From Parazoarcus communis (GTDB taxonomy: Bacteria > Pseudomonadota > Gammaproteobacteria > Burkholderiales > Rhodocyclaceae): a DNA stretch of 64,000 bases. Below are positions 35,975-45,646 of the stretch, in pieces. Position 1 is the stretch's first letter. Each line of letters begins with the position of its first letter. The stretch spans positions 4,822,934 through 4,886,933 of the forward strand of contig NZ_CP022188.1 in the NCBI RefSeq assembly GCF_003111665.1, given 5' to 3'. The notes beneath the pieces were generated by a model. That model was given only the letters and a program-made list of their open reading frames with translations. It had not been told where the DNA came from and ran no database searches. Both the position numbers and the translations under genes were made by a program.

Positions 35975-36757
35975 ATGATCACGGAATCGCACTGCATTGC
36001 GCGCTTCGCTTCCGGCTGGCGCGCGCTGACCGGGCTGTTGCCCGCGGCCACCATAGCATTCGCCCTGCCGGCCGCAGCGGCGGGACAGGAGGAATGGCTC
36101 TCCCTCGGCAGCAAGCACTGGTCCCCGACCGTGTTTTCCAAGACCGGCGCAGGCACCGAAAACGCCGTTGCCGAGGCGCGTGTCACGCGGGCTGCGATCG
36201 AGGGCTGGTGCGCCAACTGGTCACCCGGCGACCGCGACTGCGTGCGCAGCCAGCTTGCCACCCCGGAGGCAAAAAAGACCTGGCGCGCCACGGCCAACTG
36301 TATCAAGGGCCGCATCACGGAGGTCGATGGCAACACCTACACCCTGGCCGGACGCTGGGACAACGCCGACATCGGTGGCGGGCGCACGCGCTGGCGCGAT
36401 GCCTCGGGGCAGATCGTCGGGCGTGACAACGCCAGCGGCGGACTCGGCATCTCACAGCAGTGGGAGGTGCTGTGCCCCGCAACGGCCGCCTCTGCGGGCC
36501 CAGCGGCTCCACGCAGCAGCGGCGTTCAGCGTCCGGCACAGTCCGCGCCGCCAACGCCTGCTGCAACAACGGCAGGCTTCACCGTCGGCGAAACCGTATA
36601 TGCCCGCTACGGCGCCGCCTGGGTTCGTGGCAAGGTCACCCGCATCAGCCGGGTGAGTGGCGCCAAAGGCCCGGAGCTTGCCTATAACGTCACGCTCGAA
36701 AACGGTGAGCGCGGGCTGCTGCCTGCACACATGATGCGAAAGACACAGGGCAGATAG
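35975..36757 (+). CDS. Uncharacterised secreted protein with C-terminal Tudor/SH3-like domain
   Basis: 260 residues from ATG 35975, which has GGAGGTCG just upstream. A signal peptide ends at LPAAAAG. The middle (about 45-165) contains paired cysteines (GWCANWSPGDRDCVRSQ, ANCIKG) and no recognised fold. A low-complexity Ala/Pro linker follows. The C-terminal 60 residues (VGETVYARYGAAWVRGKVTRISRV...YNVTLENGERG, described in part) look like a small SH3/Tudor-type barrel. The function is unknown. Confidence 0.7.
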   Translation: MITESHCIARFASGWRALTGLLPAATIAFALPAAAAGQEEWLSLGSKHWSPTVFSKTGAGTENAVAEARVTRAAIEGWCANWSPGDRDCVRSQLATPEAKKTWRATANCIKGRITEVDGNTYTLAGRWDNADIGGGRTRWRDASGQIVGRDNASGGLGISQQWEVLCPATAASAGPAAPRSSGVQRPAQSAPPTPAATTAGFTVGETVYARYGAAWVRGKVTRISRVSGAKGPELAYNVTLENGERGLLPAHMMRKTQGR

Positions 36758-36878
36758 CGACCCAGCGCCAGGGAGGTCGCGCAGCCACTCCCTCGTCTCC
36801 GTTTACCGTCAGTCCGGTGGTCGTCACCCGGGCGCGTTAAAATGCGTCCTCAACGACAAGAAGAACACGGGAGACCCT

Positions 36879-38216
36879 ATGAGTCCGGACATTCAGTCGT
36901 ATTTGCAGCGCCTGCCCGAGTTGCTGACGGAACTGGCGACCGTGGAACTGTTTTACGAACTCGGCGTGCTTGCGCTCGCAGGCCTCATCGCCTGGGTGAT
37001 TCACCGCACGATGCGCGAGTCCTTGCGCGCCGGGCTTGAGGCCGCATCCAGCAAAGGCCTGCGCCATCTGACGCTGCGCACTGCCCAACGCATCCTGCTG
37101 CCGGCAACGATGCTGCTCGGCGTGCTGGTCGGCCGCGGCGCCCTGCGTTCGGCACAACTGCCTGTCGGCCTGCTCGATGTCGCTGTGCCCCTGCTGCTGT
37201 CGCTGGTTGCCATCCGCCTGCTGGTGTACATCCTGCGCAAGGGCTTCCCCGTAACCCCGGCGCTGAAGACGTGGGAGAACCTCATCTCCGGCAGCATCTG
37301 GGCCATGGTGGCACTGCATCTTCTGGGCTGGCTGCCCGCCGTCGAAGCCACGATGGACGAGCTCGCCTTCAATATCGGCGCCTCGCGCATCTCGCTGCTG
37401 GCCACGGTCAAGCTCGTCGCACTCGTCGCCCTGCTGCTGACCCTCGCGTTCTGGGTGTCGGGAGTGATCGAGCGGCGCATGCGTGCATCCACCCACATGA
37501 CGCCCTCGCTGCAGGTCGCCTTCGGCAAGTTCAGCAAGGTGTTCCTGATCGCGCTGGCCTTTCTGCTCGCCATCGACGCGGTGGGCATCGACCTCACCAC
37601 GCTCACGGTGTTCGGCGGAGCGCTCGGCGTGGGCATCGGTTTCGGCCTGCAGCGCATCACCAGCAACTTCATCAGCGGCTTCATCCTCGTGCTCGACCGC
37701 TCGATCAAGCCCGGCGACGTGATTTCGGTCGGCGGCAACGATGCCAAGTTCGGCTGGGTGCAGGAGTTGCGCGCGCGTTACGTGGTGGTACGCGACCGTG
37801 ACGGCGTCGAGCGCCTGATCCCGAACGAAAACCTGATCACGTCCGAAGTGGTGAACTGGAGCTACTCGGACACCAACACCCGTGTGCGACTGCCGGTGCA
37901 GATCAGTTACAGCGACGACCCCGAGCAGGCCATGGCCCTGCTGCTCGAGGCGGCCAAGGCCTCGCCGCGGGTGCTGCCCCTGCCGGAGCCCGCCGCGCGC
38001 ATGCTCGACTTTGCCGACAGCGGCATCCAGCTCGAACTACGGGTGTGGATCAGCGATCCGGAGAACGGCATCGGCAACGTGCGCACTGACATCAACCTCG
38101 CGATCTGGAAGCTGTTCAAGGCCGCAGGCATCTCCATCCCCTTCCCGCAACGGGATGTGCACCTTCACACCGTACCCGCACCGGAACTGGCGGCTGCACA
38201 GGAGCGCCCGGCGTGA
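36879..38216 (+). CDS. MscS-family mechanosensitive ion channel
   Basis: 445-residue membrane protein with additional N-terminal helices before the MscS core. The pore/gate region GGALGVGIGFGLQRITSNF and the beta-domain segment IKPGDVISVGG followed by LIPNENLITSEVVNWS are typical. The channel opens under membrane tension to release osmolytes. It stands as a single gene with a 120-bp upstream gap. Confidence 0.92.
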   Translation: MSPDIQSYLQRLPELLTELATVELFYELGVLALAGLIAWVIHRTMRESLRAGLEAASSKGLRHLTLRTAQRILLPATMLLGVLVGRGALRSAQLPVGLLDVAVPLLLSLVAIRLLVYILRKGFPVTPALKTWENLISGSIWAMVALHLLGWLPAVEATMDELAFNIGASRISLLATVKLVALVALLLTLAFWVSGVIERRMRASTHMTPSLQVAFGKFSKVFLIALAFLLAIDAVGIDLTTLTVFGGALGVGIGFGLQRITSNFISGFILVLDRSIKPGDVISVGGNDAKFGWVQELRARYVVVRDRDGVERLIPNENLITSEVVNWSYSDTNTRVRLPVQISYSDDPEQAMALLLEAAKASPRVLPLPEPAARMLDFADSGIQLELRVWISDPENGIGNVRTDINLAIWKLFKAAGISIPFPQRDVHLHTVPAPELAAAQERPA

Positions 38217-38247
38217 GCGCGCGCAGCGCCGATCGGGGCGATGTGGA

Positions 38248-38853
38248 TCAGATGCCGGTGAGCTCGCGGTAGGCGCGCCGCGTCTCGGGCGACACCGCTT
38301 CCAGCACCTGTTCGTGACTGGTCTTGTGGCGCGCCAGCAGGCGGGCAGAAGCAATCGTCCGTGATTTGCAGAACCAGTGGCAGGTGTGCTGCATCAGGTA
38401 CATTTCTGCCGACAGCAGAAAGGCGCGTTCGCGCGGCGAGCGGCCCGCTTCATTTTCCACTGCACGCTCGAAGCCGCGGGCATGGATGTCGAAGGCCTTG
38501 CCCAACTCGAAGGTCGAGGACGGAAACAGGCGGTCGGCCTGGGGCAGTGCAAGCGGCAGCGTGCTGATGAGCACCTGCGCGGAGTCGACCCGCGCGACGT
38601 CCGCAGCAAGACGACGAAACTGACTGGCGAGTGCGGTCTCGTGCGACTGCATCAGCGCGAGAACCTGATCCTGACGGTTCGGGTCCTGCTCGCCAAGGGC
38701 ACGGTCATAGCCCTCGGCCAGCGTCTCCATGAGTTTTTCGATCTGGTAGTTGCTCAGGTGGCTGCCCAGCAGGGTGATGCGGCGACGCTGATCCCGGGAC
38801 TTGAGCACCAGAACACCAACGGCCGCGAGCATGAAGATAAAATAGGTTTCCAT
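38248..38853 (-). CDS. Uncharacterised membrane-anchored protein
   Basis: 201 residues from ATG 38853, giving a one-pass N-terminal anchor (METYFIFMLAAVGVLVLKSR) followed by a helical soluble part containing two cysteines near HTCHWFCKSR. An upstream ATG adds 12 residues. No known family is recognised. It is convergent with the MscS gene. Confidence 0.65.
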   Translation of the reverse strand: METYFIFMLAAVGVLVLKSRDQRRRITLLGSHLSNYQIEKLMETLAEGYDRALGEQDPNRQDQVLALMQSHETALASQFRRLAADVARVDSAQVLISTLPLALPQADRLFPSSTFELGKAFDIHARGFERAVENEAGRSPRERAFLLSAEMYLMQHTCHWFCKSRTIASARLLARHKTSHEQVLEAVSPETRRAYRELTGI

Positions 38854-39257
38854 CCCGCTATTGTCCTGTGTGCCACGCATATTGGGCAACTCCGGCGATC
38901 AGGAAGCCTTGCACAACTCATGTCAGGCAAGACTGTTACCACGCAGCCGCCACGACAGCCGGCGGGACAAGGTATCATCCGCGCGGTAGCGACGAAGCCC
39001 GACACCACGCCCTCGCCTTGCAAAGCCAGGCCAGCCGTTCGCCGGGCACGCCGTGAAGCCGTCCATCTGCTCACGCGCGCCATCAGGCCTCGCCACCGTC
39101 ACCCCACACTTTCCGCACTGTCGACCGCGCCGGCGACGATGGCGGGCACTCCATACCGGCCCGCAGCAGGACAGAACCCAATGTCGTCAGAACACTTCAC
39201 CGCAGGCAAGGACGCCCCGCTCGGCCACGCCAAACTGCACAGGACCCCGCAGGCAGC
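38854..39257. other. 404-bp intergenic region
   Basis: No convincing gene, repeat or RNA is seen. The only notable frame is a 26-codon plus-strand ORF (39181-39261, MSSEHFTAGKDAPLGHAKL at its start) whose stop overlaps the RIO kinase ATG. Without a ribosome site it could be a leader peptide or chance. Confidence 0.4.
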
Positions 39258-40127
39258 ATGAAAACACCGCACAGAATCGCCCCACTGGTCGAAGACGGCC
39301 TCGTCGACAGCGTGCTGCGTCAGCTCATGAGCGGCAAGGAGGCAATGGTCTACGTCGTCCAGTGCGGCGACGAAGTACGCTGCGCCAAAGTGTACAAAGA
39401 GGCCAACAAGCGTGGCTTCCACAAGGCAGTCGACTACACCGAAGGCCGCAAGGTGAAGAACAGCCGCCAGGCGCGCGCCATGGCCAAGGGCTCGCGCTAC
39501 GGCCGCCAGGAACAGGAAGCAGCGTGGCAACACGCCGAAGTCGACGCCCTGCGCCAGCTCGCCGCAGCCGGTGTGCGCGTGCCCGTTCCCTACGACTTCC
39601 ACGAAGGCGTGCTGCTGATGGAGCTGGTGGCCGATGAAGACGGCGAGCCCGCACCGCGCCTCAACGACATCGAACTCAGCGCCGACGACGCCCGCACGTT
39701 TCACGCCTTCCTGATCCGTCAGGTGGTGCGCATGCTGTGCGCTGGCATCGTGCACGGCGACCTGTCCGAGTACAACATCCTGGTCGATCATGCCGGCCCG
39801 GTCATCATCGACCTGCCACAGGCGGTCGATGCCGCGGCCAACAACAACGCCAAGCGCATGCTGGCGCGCGACGTGGACAACCTTGCCGACTACTTCGGCC
39901 AGTTCGCCCCCGAACTGCTCCAGACCCGCTACGCCGATGAAATCTGGGCGCTGTACGAAACCGGAAAACTGCTTCCCGACAGCCCGCTCACCGGCACCTT
40001 CAAGGACGTCGAGACCCTGGCCAATCTGGACGAAGTGATGCAGGTGATCGACGCCGCGCGTCGCGAAGAAGCCGCACGTCAGGCAAGAATGGCCGGCGAA
40101 AGCACGGACGGCGCCGACGACAACTGA
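39258..40127 (+). CDS. RIO1-type serine protein kinase
   Basis: 289-residue atypical kinase. It shows a glycine-poor ATP loop typical of RIO proteins (SGKEAMVYVVQCGDEVRCAKVYK), the catalytic HGDLSEYNIL (about 172-181) and the metal motif IIDLPQAVD, where most RIO kinases have DFPQ. Archaeal and eukaryotic relatives act in ribosome maturation; the bacterial role is unclear. The C-terminal tail is charged and Ala/Glu-rich. It borders the defence island but is probably core genome. Confidence 0.88.
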   Translation: MKTPHRIAPLVEDGLVDSVLRQLMSGKEAMVYVVQCGDEVRCAKVYKEANKRGFHKAVDYTEGRKVKNSRQARAMAKGSRYGRQEQEAAWQHAEVDALRQLAAAGVRVPVPYDFHEGVLLMELVADEDGEPAPRLNDIELSADDARTFHAFLIRQVVRMLCAGIVHGDLSEYNILVDHAGPVIIDLPQAVDAAANNNAKRMLARDVDNLADYFGQFAPELLQTRYADEIWALYETGKLLPDSPLTGTFKDVETLANLDEVMQVIDAARREEAARQARMAGESTDGADDN

Positions 40128-40136
40128 GCCACGGGC

Positions 40137-40511
40137 TCAGGACGCCTCGCTGGCATCGAGCAGGCGCTCGCACTCCAGCATCATCGCCTGCGCCAGCTCG
40201 GACTGGTAGTTGGGGTCGAGCGCCTCCATCATTTCATGCGCAGTAAAAAGCCCGGCCTCGCGCGACAAGGTGGCGGCGATCTGCCGCGCCATGTCGTCGC
40301 TCAAGCCAGAGAGCTGCTTGCGCTCGGACTGCGGCAGCGTGCGTTTCGTGCGCCGCAGCCAGTCCGCCGCCAGCGTCGCCCCCTGCCCTTCGTTCATCCA
40401 CTGCCCATGCTCATAGAAGGCCGACAGGCGTTCGGCAGTGAGCGCGAAGATCAGCGCAATACGGATGCCGCGCTCAGTGGGCGGCGTGCCCTGCGGGTTG
40501 TCAAAAATCAT
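40137..40511 (-). CDS. Uncharacterised protein coupled to Fic
   Basis: 124-residue, mostly helical, soluble protein. Its ATG (40511) overlaps the fic stop (ATGA), so it is translated with fic. No signal peptide, transmembrane segment or known domain is seen. The reading PPTERGIRIALIFALTAERLSAFYEHG is followed by acidic helices ending ECERLLDASEAS. It may be a partner or antagonist of the Fic enzyme; this rests only on coupling. Confidence 0.65.
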   Translation of the reverse strand: MIFDNPQGTPPTERGIRIALIFALTAERLSAFYEHGQWMNEGQGATLAADWLRRTKRTLPQSERKQLSGLSDDMARQIAATLSREAGLFTAHEMMEALDPNYQSELAQAMMLECERLLDASEAS

Positions 40512-41677
40512 GCGTCTAGGTCCGTGTGTTCGCGCTGCCACTGGATTTGATAACGGGTACTGCGACCACCTCCCGGCAACCTGACGAGGCAGCCCTTGGC
40601 GATGAGATCTGCGAGATGGCGGGTGGCAGTCGCCTTGCTGACCTTCGCCACAGCCTGATACTGCGCGGCGCTGATGCCCTCGGCAAAGCCGCCACGCTCA
40701 GGCTGGTCGCCGTCGAGCAGGCGGTTGAGCACCTTGACCTGCTCCGCACTCAGACTCAGCGCACGACGCTGCTGCCAGAACCGGCTCTTGTCGAGAACGC
40801 GGTCAATCTGCGCTTCGGCGCTGTGAATGGCTGTGCGCAAGGCAAGAAGAAACCACTGCAACCAAGGCGTGAGATCGATGGAGTGCTCAGGCTCGAGCAG
40901 TTTCTGCGCGAACTCCAGCTGCTGGTAATAGCCCCTGCGATCAGCGAGGATGGCCGCCGACATGGCGTAGAAACGAATGCTTTGTGGCTCGCCCTGCGCA
41001 AGCGCAAGATCGGTGAGAGCGCGGGTCAAGCGGCCATTGCCATCGTCGAAGGGATGCAGCGTGACGAACCAGAAATGAGCAATGGCCGCGCGCAGCAGCG
41101 GATCAAGGCTGACGTCACCGCGACTGCTGTTGAACCAGGCAACGAACTCTGCAATTCGCGCTTCAAGCCCTTCTCGTGGCGGCGCTTCGAAATGCACAGT
41201 GGGGCGGTCGATACGGCCGGAAACCACCTGCATCGGCTCGGACCCACGCCAATCTCCGATGCGAATGCGCTGACCGAGAAAACCGTCATCGCCAGCAAAC
41301 AGCCAGGCATGCCATTGCCTCAGACGGACTTCGTCGAGCGGGGCGTCAAGCTGGGTAGTGGCATCCCACACCATACGGGCAAGGCCCTCGCTGCCAGCAT
41401 CTGGCTGCCTGACATCGGCCTTCAGCCCCAGCCGACGCGCCAGGCTTGAACGCACAGAATCCACGTTGAGACGTTCGCCCTCAATAGCGCTGGAATTGAT
41501 CAGGTTCTGCAGCAGGGTGTCGAGATTGAACTCAACACGCAAGGCAGCATCGCTTGCGCTCGCACGGCCAAGCAAGCGCCCCTGCGCCAGCGCGATATCA
41601 CGCAGCAGCGGAGCCAGCACGTCGGCCTGCCAGCCAAAACGGGGCCATTCAGGGTGTTGCCATATCCAGCGCGACAT
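40508..41677 (-). CDS. Fic-family protein with C-terminal winged-helix domain
   Basis: 389-residue protein. An N-terminal inhibitory-helix motif SSAIEG near residue 63 is followed by the Fic core with HPFDDGNGRLTR (about 210-221), the full AMP-transfer motif. The C-terminus resembles a winged helix (AAQYQAVAKVSKATATRHLADLIAKGCLV). ATG at 41677 gives the usual MSRWIWQHPEWPRF start; upstream codons run into an operator array. Known enzymes of this class AMPylate proteins and are self-inhibited. The DNA-binding tail suggests it also controls its own promoter and perhaps the divergent hsdR operon. Confidence 0.9.
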   Translation of the reverse strand: MSRWIWQHPEWPRFGWQADVLAPLLRDIALAQGRLLGRASASDAALRVEFNLDTLLQNLINSSAIEGERLNVDSVRSSLARRLGLKADVRQPDAGSEGLARMVWDATTQLDAPLDEVRLRQWHAWLFAGDDGFLGQRIRIGDWRGSEPMQVVSGRIDRPTVHFEAPPREGLEARIAEFVAWFNSSRGDVSLDPLLRAAIAHFWFVTLHPFDDGNGRLTRALTDLALAQGEPQSIRFYAMSAAILADRRGYYQQLEFAQKLLEPEHSIDLTPWLQWFLLALRTAIHSAEAQIDRVLDKSRFWQQRRALSLSAEQVKVLNRLLDGDQPERGGFAEGISAAQYQAVAKVSKATATRHLADLIAKGCLVRLPGGGRSTRYQIQWQREHTDLDA

Positions 41678-41701
41678 CGGTGCGTTTGCAGTGGGGAGAT
41701 T

Positions 41702-41762
41702 GAGCCGAATATTAGCATTATTCGGCTCACGCAATGAGCCGAATAATGTGCAGCTTCGGCTC
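41702..41762. promoter_or_regulatory. Operator array between fic and hsdR
   Basis: Four half-sites of GAGCCGAATAAT occur in alternating orientation: 41702-41713 (one mismatch), 41717-41728 reversed, 41736-41747, and a partial reversed copy at 41755-41762 (TTCGGCTC). The first pair forms a near-perfect 27-bp palindrome. The array fills the divergent gap and probably binds a dimeric regulator of one or both operons; the winged-helix Fic protein is a candidate. Confidence 0.75.
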
Positions 41763-41809
41763 GTTTTGAGGTGCGATGTCACCTGCATCACATCCTGCGC
41801 AATGGCAAG

Positions 41810-44194
41810 ATGATAAGCTCCTTGTCATTTTCAGCCGGCCTCTCCTCGAATGGACAAAAGGCGCTTTCCGAGCGGGACATCTGCACCAAGTTCATCACAC
41901 CGGCGATTGAAGCGTCCGGCTGGGACCGGGCGACCCAGTTCCTCGAAGAGGTCAATCTCACCAGCGGCCGAATCGTGGTTCGGGGCAACAAGGCAAAGCG
42001 CGACGAAAAGACCATTCGCCGCGCCGACTACGTGCTGTACTTCAAGCCGGGCATCCCGATCGCCATCGTCGAGGGCAAGGACAACACCCATTCAGTGCGC
42101 GCAGGCATTCAGCAAGCACTCGCTTATGCAGAGATGCTCGACGTGCCCTTCGCCTTTTCCAGCAACGGCGACGGCTTTCTGTGGCATGACAAGACAGCAA
42201 GCGACGGTCTGATCGAATGCGAGATCGCGCTCGACGAGTTTCCATCGCCACAAGTTCTCTGGCAACGCTACTTGGCGTGGAAAGGGATTGAGCCCACCGC
42301 CGAGCCGATCTTCGCGCAGGACTACTACACCACCGGCAAACTGCCGCGCTACTACCAGCTGAATGCGGTCAACCGGGCGGTCGAAGCCATTGCGAAGGGC
42401 CAGAACCGCGTACTCCTAGTGATGGCGACCGGCACCGGAAAAACATTCACCGCCTTCCAGATCATCTGGCGCGTGTGGAAAGCCAGGGCAGCCAAGCGCA
42501 TCCTCTTCCTCGCCGACCGCAACATCCTCGTCGATCAGACCAAGACCAACGATTTCAAGCCCTTTGGCGGGGCGATGACCAAGATCGAGAAGCGCCAGGT
42601 CGACAAGTCCTACGAGATTTATCTGTCGCTCTACCAGGCCGTCACCGGCAACGAGGAAGAGAAGAACATCTACAAGCAGTTCAGTCCGGATTTCTTTGAC
42701 CTGATCGTCATCGACGAATGCCATCGCGGCAGCGCCGCCGAGGACTCCGCCTGGCGAGAAATTCTGGCTTACTTCAGCGCCGCAGTGCACCTCGGCCTCA
42801 CCGCCACGCCGAAGGAAACCGAGGAAGTTTCAAACATCACTTACTTCGGCGAACCGGTTTACACCTACTCGCTCAAGCAAGGTATCGAGGATGGCTTCCT
42901 CGCCCCATACAAGGTGATTCGCGTCGACCTCGACAAGGATCTCGGCTGGCGCCCCACTCCCGGCAAGGTCGATGCCAAGGGCCAAGTGGTCGAGGACCGC
43001 ATCTACAACGCCTCGGACATGAACAGGACGCTGGTGCTCACCCAGCGCGACACCACCGTTGCACGGCGCATTACCGAATTCCTCAAGGCCACCGATCGCA
43101 TGGCCAAGACCATCGTCTTCTGTGAGGACATCGACCACGCCGCCCGCATGCGTCAGGCGCTGATCAACGCCAATCCGGATCTCGCCAGCCAGAACCCCAA
43201 ATACGTGATGCAGATCACCGGCGACAACGCGGAAGGCAAGCTCGAACTCGACAACTTCATCAATCCACGCAAACCCTACCCCGTCATCGCCTGCACCTCG
43301 CGCCTGATGACCACCGGTGTCGACGCCAAGACCTGCAAGCTGGTCGTACTCGACCGCAGCATCAACTCGATGACCGAATTCAAGCAGATCATTGGCCGCG
43401 GCACCCGCATCGACGAAGACTACGGCAAGCTGTGGTTCACCATCCTCGACTTCAAGCGTGCCACCGAACTGTTTGCCGATGAAGCCTTCGATGGCGACCC
43501 CGTGGTGATCTACACCCCTGGTGCGGATGATCCGGTCACGCCGCCGGAAGTGCCCGAACAGCCTCCGGGCCCGAACGGCAATCCGGAAGGCACGCCCAAC
43601 GACGGCGATGGTTCTGCAGACCCGCCTGGCGAAGGCCGCATCAAATACGTGATCAACGATGTCACCGTCCATGTGGTGAACGAACGCATCCAGTATTACG
43701 GCAACGACGGCAAGCTGATCACCGAGTCGCTCAAGGACTTCACGCGCATCCTGCTCAGCAAACGCTTTGCCTCGATCGACAGCTTCCTGCAAACCTGGAA
43801 TGAAGCGGAAAAGAAGGCAGCGATCATTGCCGAACTGGAAGAGCAAGGCGTGTTGTTCGACGAACTAAGCAAGGAGACCGGCAAGGACCTCGACCCCTTC
43901 GACCTGATCTGCCACATCGCCTTCGGCCAGAAGCCACTCACCCGGCGCGAGCGTGCCGAGCGCGTCAGGAAGCGGGACTACTTCACCCGTTACGGCGACA
44001 CCGCGCGCAAGGTACTCGACGTGCTGCTCGAGAAGTACGCCGACGAAGGCATCCGCGATATCGAGCAGATGGAGATCCTGCGCGTCGCGCCGCTGGACCA
44101 GTTCGGCTCGCCGGTCGAGATCGTTCAGGCCTTTGGCGGCAAACCTCAATATCAAGCAGCCCTCATCGAGCTTGAAAGATCGCTTTACTCGTAA
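41810..44194 (+). CDS. hsdR: Type I restriction enzyme R subunit (EcoEI-like)
   Basis: 794-residue restriction and translocation subunit. The N-terminal nuclease region shows [22 protein letters not shown], matching the D-ExK type site. The SF2 motor follows with Walker [13 protein letters not shown], the DECH box [15 protein letters not shown] and the motif VI region [13 protein letters not shown]-terminal EcoEI_R_C-type domain ends the protein. ATG at 41810 is used; an in-frame GTG at 41771 is a weaker choice. It is the first gene of hsdR-radical SAM-hsdM-hsdS-abi. Confidence 0.92.
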   Translation: MISSLSFSAGLSSNGQKALSERDICTKFITPAIEASGWDRATQFLEEVNLTSGRIVVRGNKAKRDEKTIRRADYVLYFKPGIPIAIVEGKDNTHSVRAGIQQALAYAEMLDVPFAFSSNGDGFLWHDKTASDGLIECEIALDEFPSPQVLWQRYLAWKGIEPTAEPIFAQDYYTTGKLPRYYQLNAVNRAVEAIAKGQNRVLLVMATGTGKTFTAFQIIWRVWKARAAKRILFLADRNILVDQTKTNDFKPFGGAMTKIEKRQVDKSYEIYLSLYQAVTGNEEEKNIYKQFSPDFFDLIVIDECHRGSAAEDSAWREILAYFSAAVHLGLTATPKETEEVSNITYFGEPVYTYSLKQGIEDGFLAPYKVIRVDLDKDLGWRPTPGKVDAKGQVVEDRIYNASDMNRTLVLTQRDTTVARRITEFLKATDRMAKTIVFCEDIDHAARMRQALINANPDLASQNPKYVMQITGDNAEGKLELDNFINPRKPYPVIACTSRLMTTGVDAKTCKLVVLDRSINSMTEFKQIIGRGTRIDEDYGKLWFTILDFKRATELFADEAFDGDPVVIYTPGADDPVTPPEVPEQPPGPNGNPEGTPNDGDGSADPPGEGRIKYVINDVTVHVVNERIQYYGNDGKLITESLKDFTRILLSKRFASIDSFLQTWNEAEKKAAIIAELEEQGVLFDELSKETGKDLDPFDLICHIAFGQKPLTRRERAERVRKRDYFTRYGDTARKVLDVLLEKYADEGIRDIEQMEILRVAPLDQFGSPVEIVQAFGGKPQYQAALIELERSLYS

Positions 44195-44197
44195 CGC

Positions 44198-45646
44198 ATG
44201 AGAAGAGTCATCTGCATCGGTGCCGGCCAGCTGAGCACCAAGAAAGCGAACAATCGCATCAATCGACGCAACCAGTATCTGAACTACGGATTGCTGTCGC
44301 TTGCCTCAGTTCTGCGGCGAAGTGGTCTGACGCCTGTCGTCATTCATGGCCATTTTTCAAGCCCGACAGAAACACTGGAGACCGCGCGCAACTGCGGCCT
44401 TGCCGACAGCGATTTACCGATATTGCTCTCGGTCCCCAGCTTCTATGCCGTGGCTTGGGCCAGAGCCTTCATTCTCGAAGCAAAGGCACTTTCGCCATCG
44501 CGAAAGGTGATTGTTGGCGGTAGATGGGTCGTCGGCGACCAGCCTGAACTGCTAAAGGCAATCTTGCCGGAAGCAGATCTCGTCGTTCCGGGCTTAGCCG
44601 AAGAACGCATTGTGGAACTGATCACAGGCGCCAGATCCATTCGGTTCAGTCAATCACCGAGCGGCTCGAATAGCGCATCCGTCCTCGATTACAGCCTGCT
44701 CCATCGACGTGAGCGCTACCAACCCAGCATCGAAGTCGCCCGTGGCTGTGGCATGGGATGCAGCTTTTGCCAGGAGAGGGACGATAGGCTGCAGCCCCTG
44801 AAATCCCCGGACATCCTGGCAGAGGAGTTGCAATCAACACTGCTCGACGACGCTCTGATCGAGATGACGCCATATTTCGAAACGTCGATGTTCGTACCCA
44901 ACGAACGCTGGGGCGATGGCCTTCGCGCAGCATTCGACCGCAGGGAGATGCGCGTCAAATGGCGCAGCGAAGCCCGGGTCGACACGCTCAAACCTTCCTT
45001 GATTCCCGCGCTGGCGGCAACCGGGTTATCCGTCATCGACCTTGGTTTGGAGAGCGCTTCGCCTGGACAACTGTTGCGCATGCGCAAGACGCGAGATCCG
45101 GCCAGGTACCTTGACCGGGCATCCCGACTGCTCAACGATTGCGCCGAAAACAAGGTCAAGGTGAAGGTGAACATCCTGCTGTACGCAGGTGAGAATGAAG
45201 ACACGATTGCCGAAACACTCGACTGGCTCGACAGGCACCGTGAATGCATTTACGGCGTTTCCGTCAGTCCCGTCATCGTCTTCGGCTGGCCGCATGAAGC
45301 GGATGCCTACCTGAATTCGCTGGCACAGTACGGCGCGACAAGGGATCATTCGCCTTGTGCGGGTGTAACCCATATCAAGCTCAGTAAGCACGTGAATTTC
45401 GAAGATTCACTTGAACTTGCTCGGATGATCAGCCGACGATTCATGTCTGCAGACCGCTATTACGCACTCAAATCATTTTCGTACTTCCCCCGGGACTACC
45501 GTTTCAAGGATTTCCTTGCGGACATGGTGCATGAGGCTGACTCACACAGTTTCAGTACCGAGTGCCTTGGAGGATGTCCGAAGGAAGTCATGGGTCTGCC
45601 TTCCCATGCCTTGCATACCGACCCTATGGATTGCCAAGTTTCATGA
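44198..45646 (+). CDS. B12-type radical SAM protein embedded in the hsd operon
   Basis: 482-residue protein. An N-terminal Rossmann-like region (about 1-145) resembles B12-binding domains but lacks an obvious DxHxxG cobalamin motif. The radical SAM core has CGMGCSFC at 184-191 (CX3CX2C), and DLGLESASPGQLLRMRKTRD is typical of B12-type radical SAM families. Extra cysteines near the C-terminus (CLGGCPKE) could hold another cluster. It starts 3 nt after hsdR and overlaps the hsdM start (ATGA), so it is an integral operon gene. Its composition looks less GC-rich than its neighbours. A role in modifying DNA, tRNA or a toxin is possible; no substrate can be read from sequence. Confidence 0.8.
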   Translation: MRRVICIGAGQLSTKKANNRINRRNQYLNYGLLSLASVLRRSGLTPVVIHGHFSSPTETLETARNCGLADSDLPILLSVPSFYAVAWARAFILEAKALSPSRKVIVGGRWVVGDQPELLKAILPEADLVVPGLAEERIVELITGARSIRFSQSPSGSNSASVLDYSLLHRRERYQPSIEVARGCGMGCSFCQERDDRLQPLKSPDILAEELQSTLLDDALIEMTPYFETSMFVPNERWGDGLRAAFDRREMRVKWRSEARVDTLKPSLIPALAATGLSVIDLGLESASPGQLLRMRKTRDPARYLDRASRLLNDCAENKVKVKVNILLYAGENEDTIAETLDWLDRHRECIYGVSVSPVIVFGWPHEADAYLNSLAQYGATRDHSPCAGVTHIKLSKHVNFEDSLELARMISRRFMSADRYYALKSFSYFPRDYRFKDFLADMVHEADSHSFSTECLGGCPKEVMGLPSHALHTDPMDCQVS

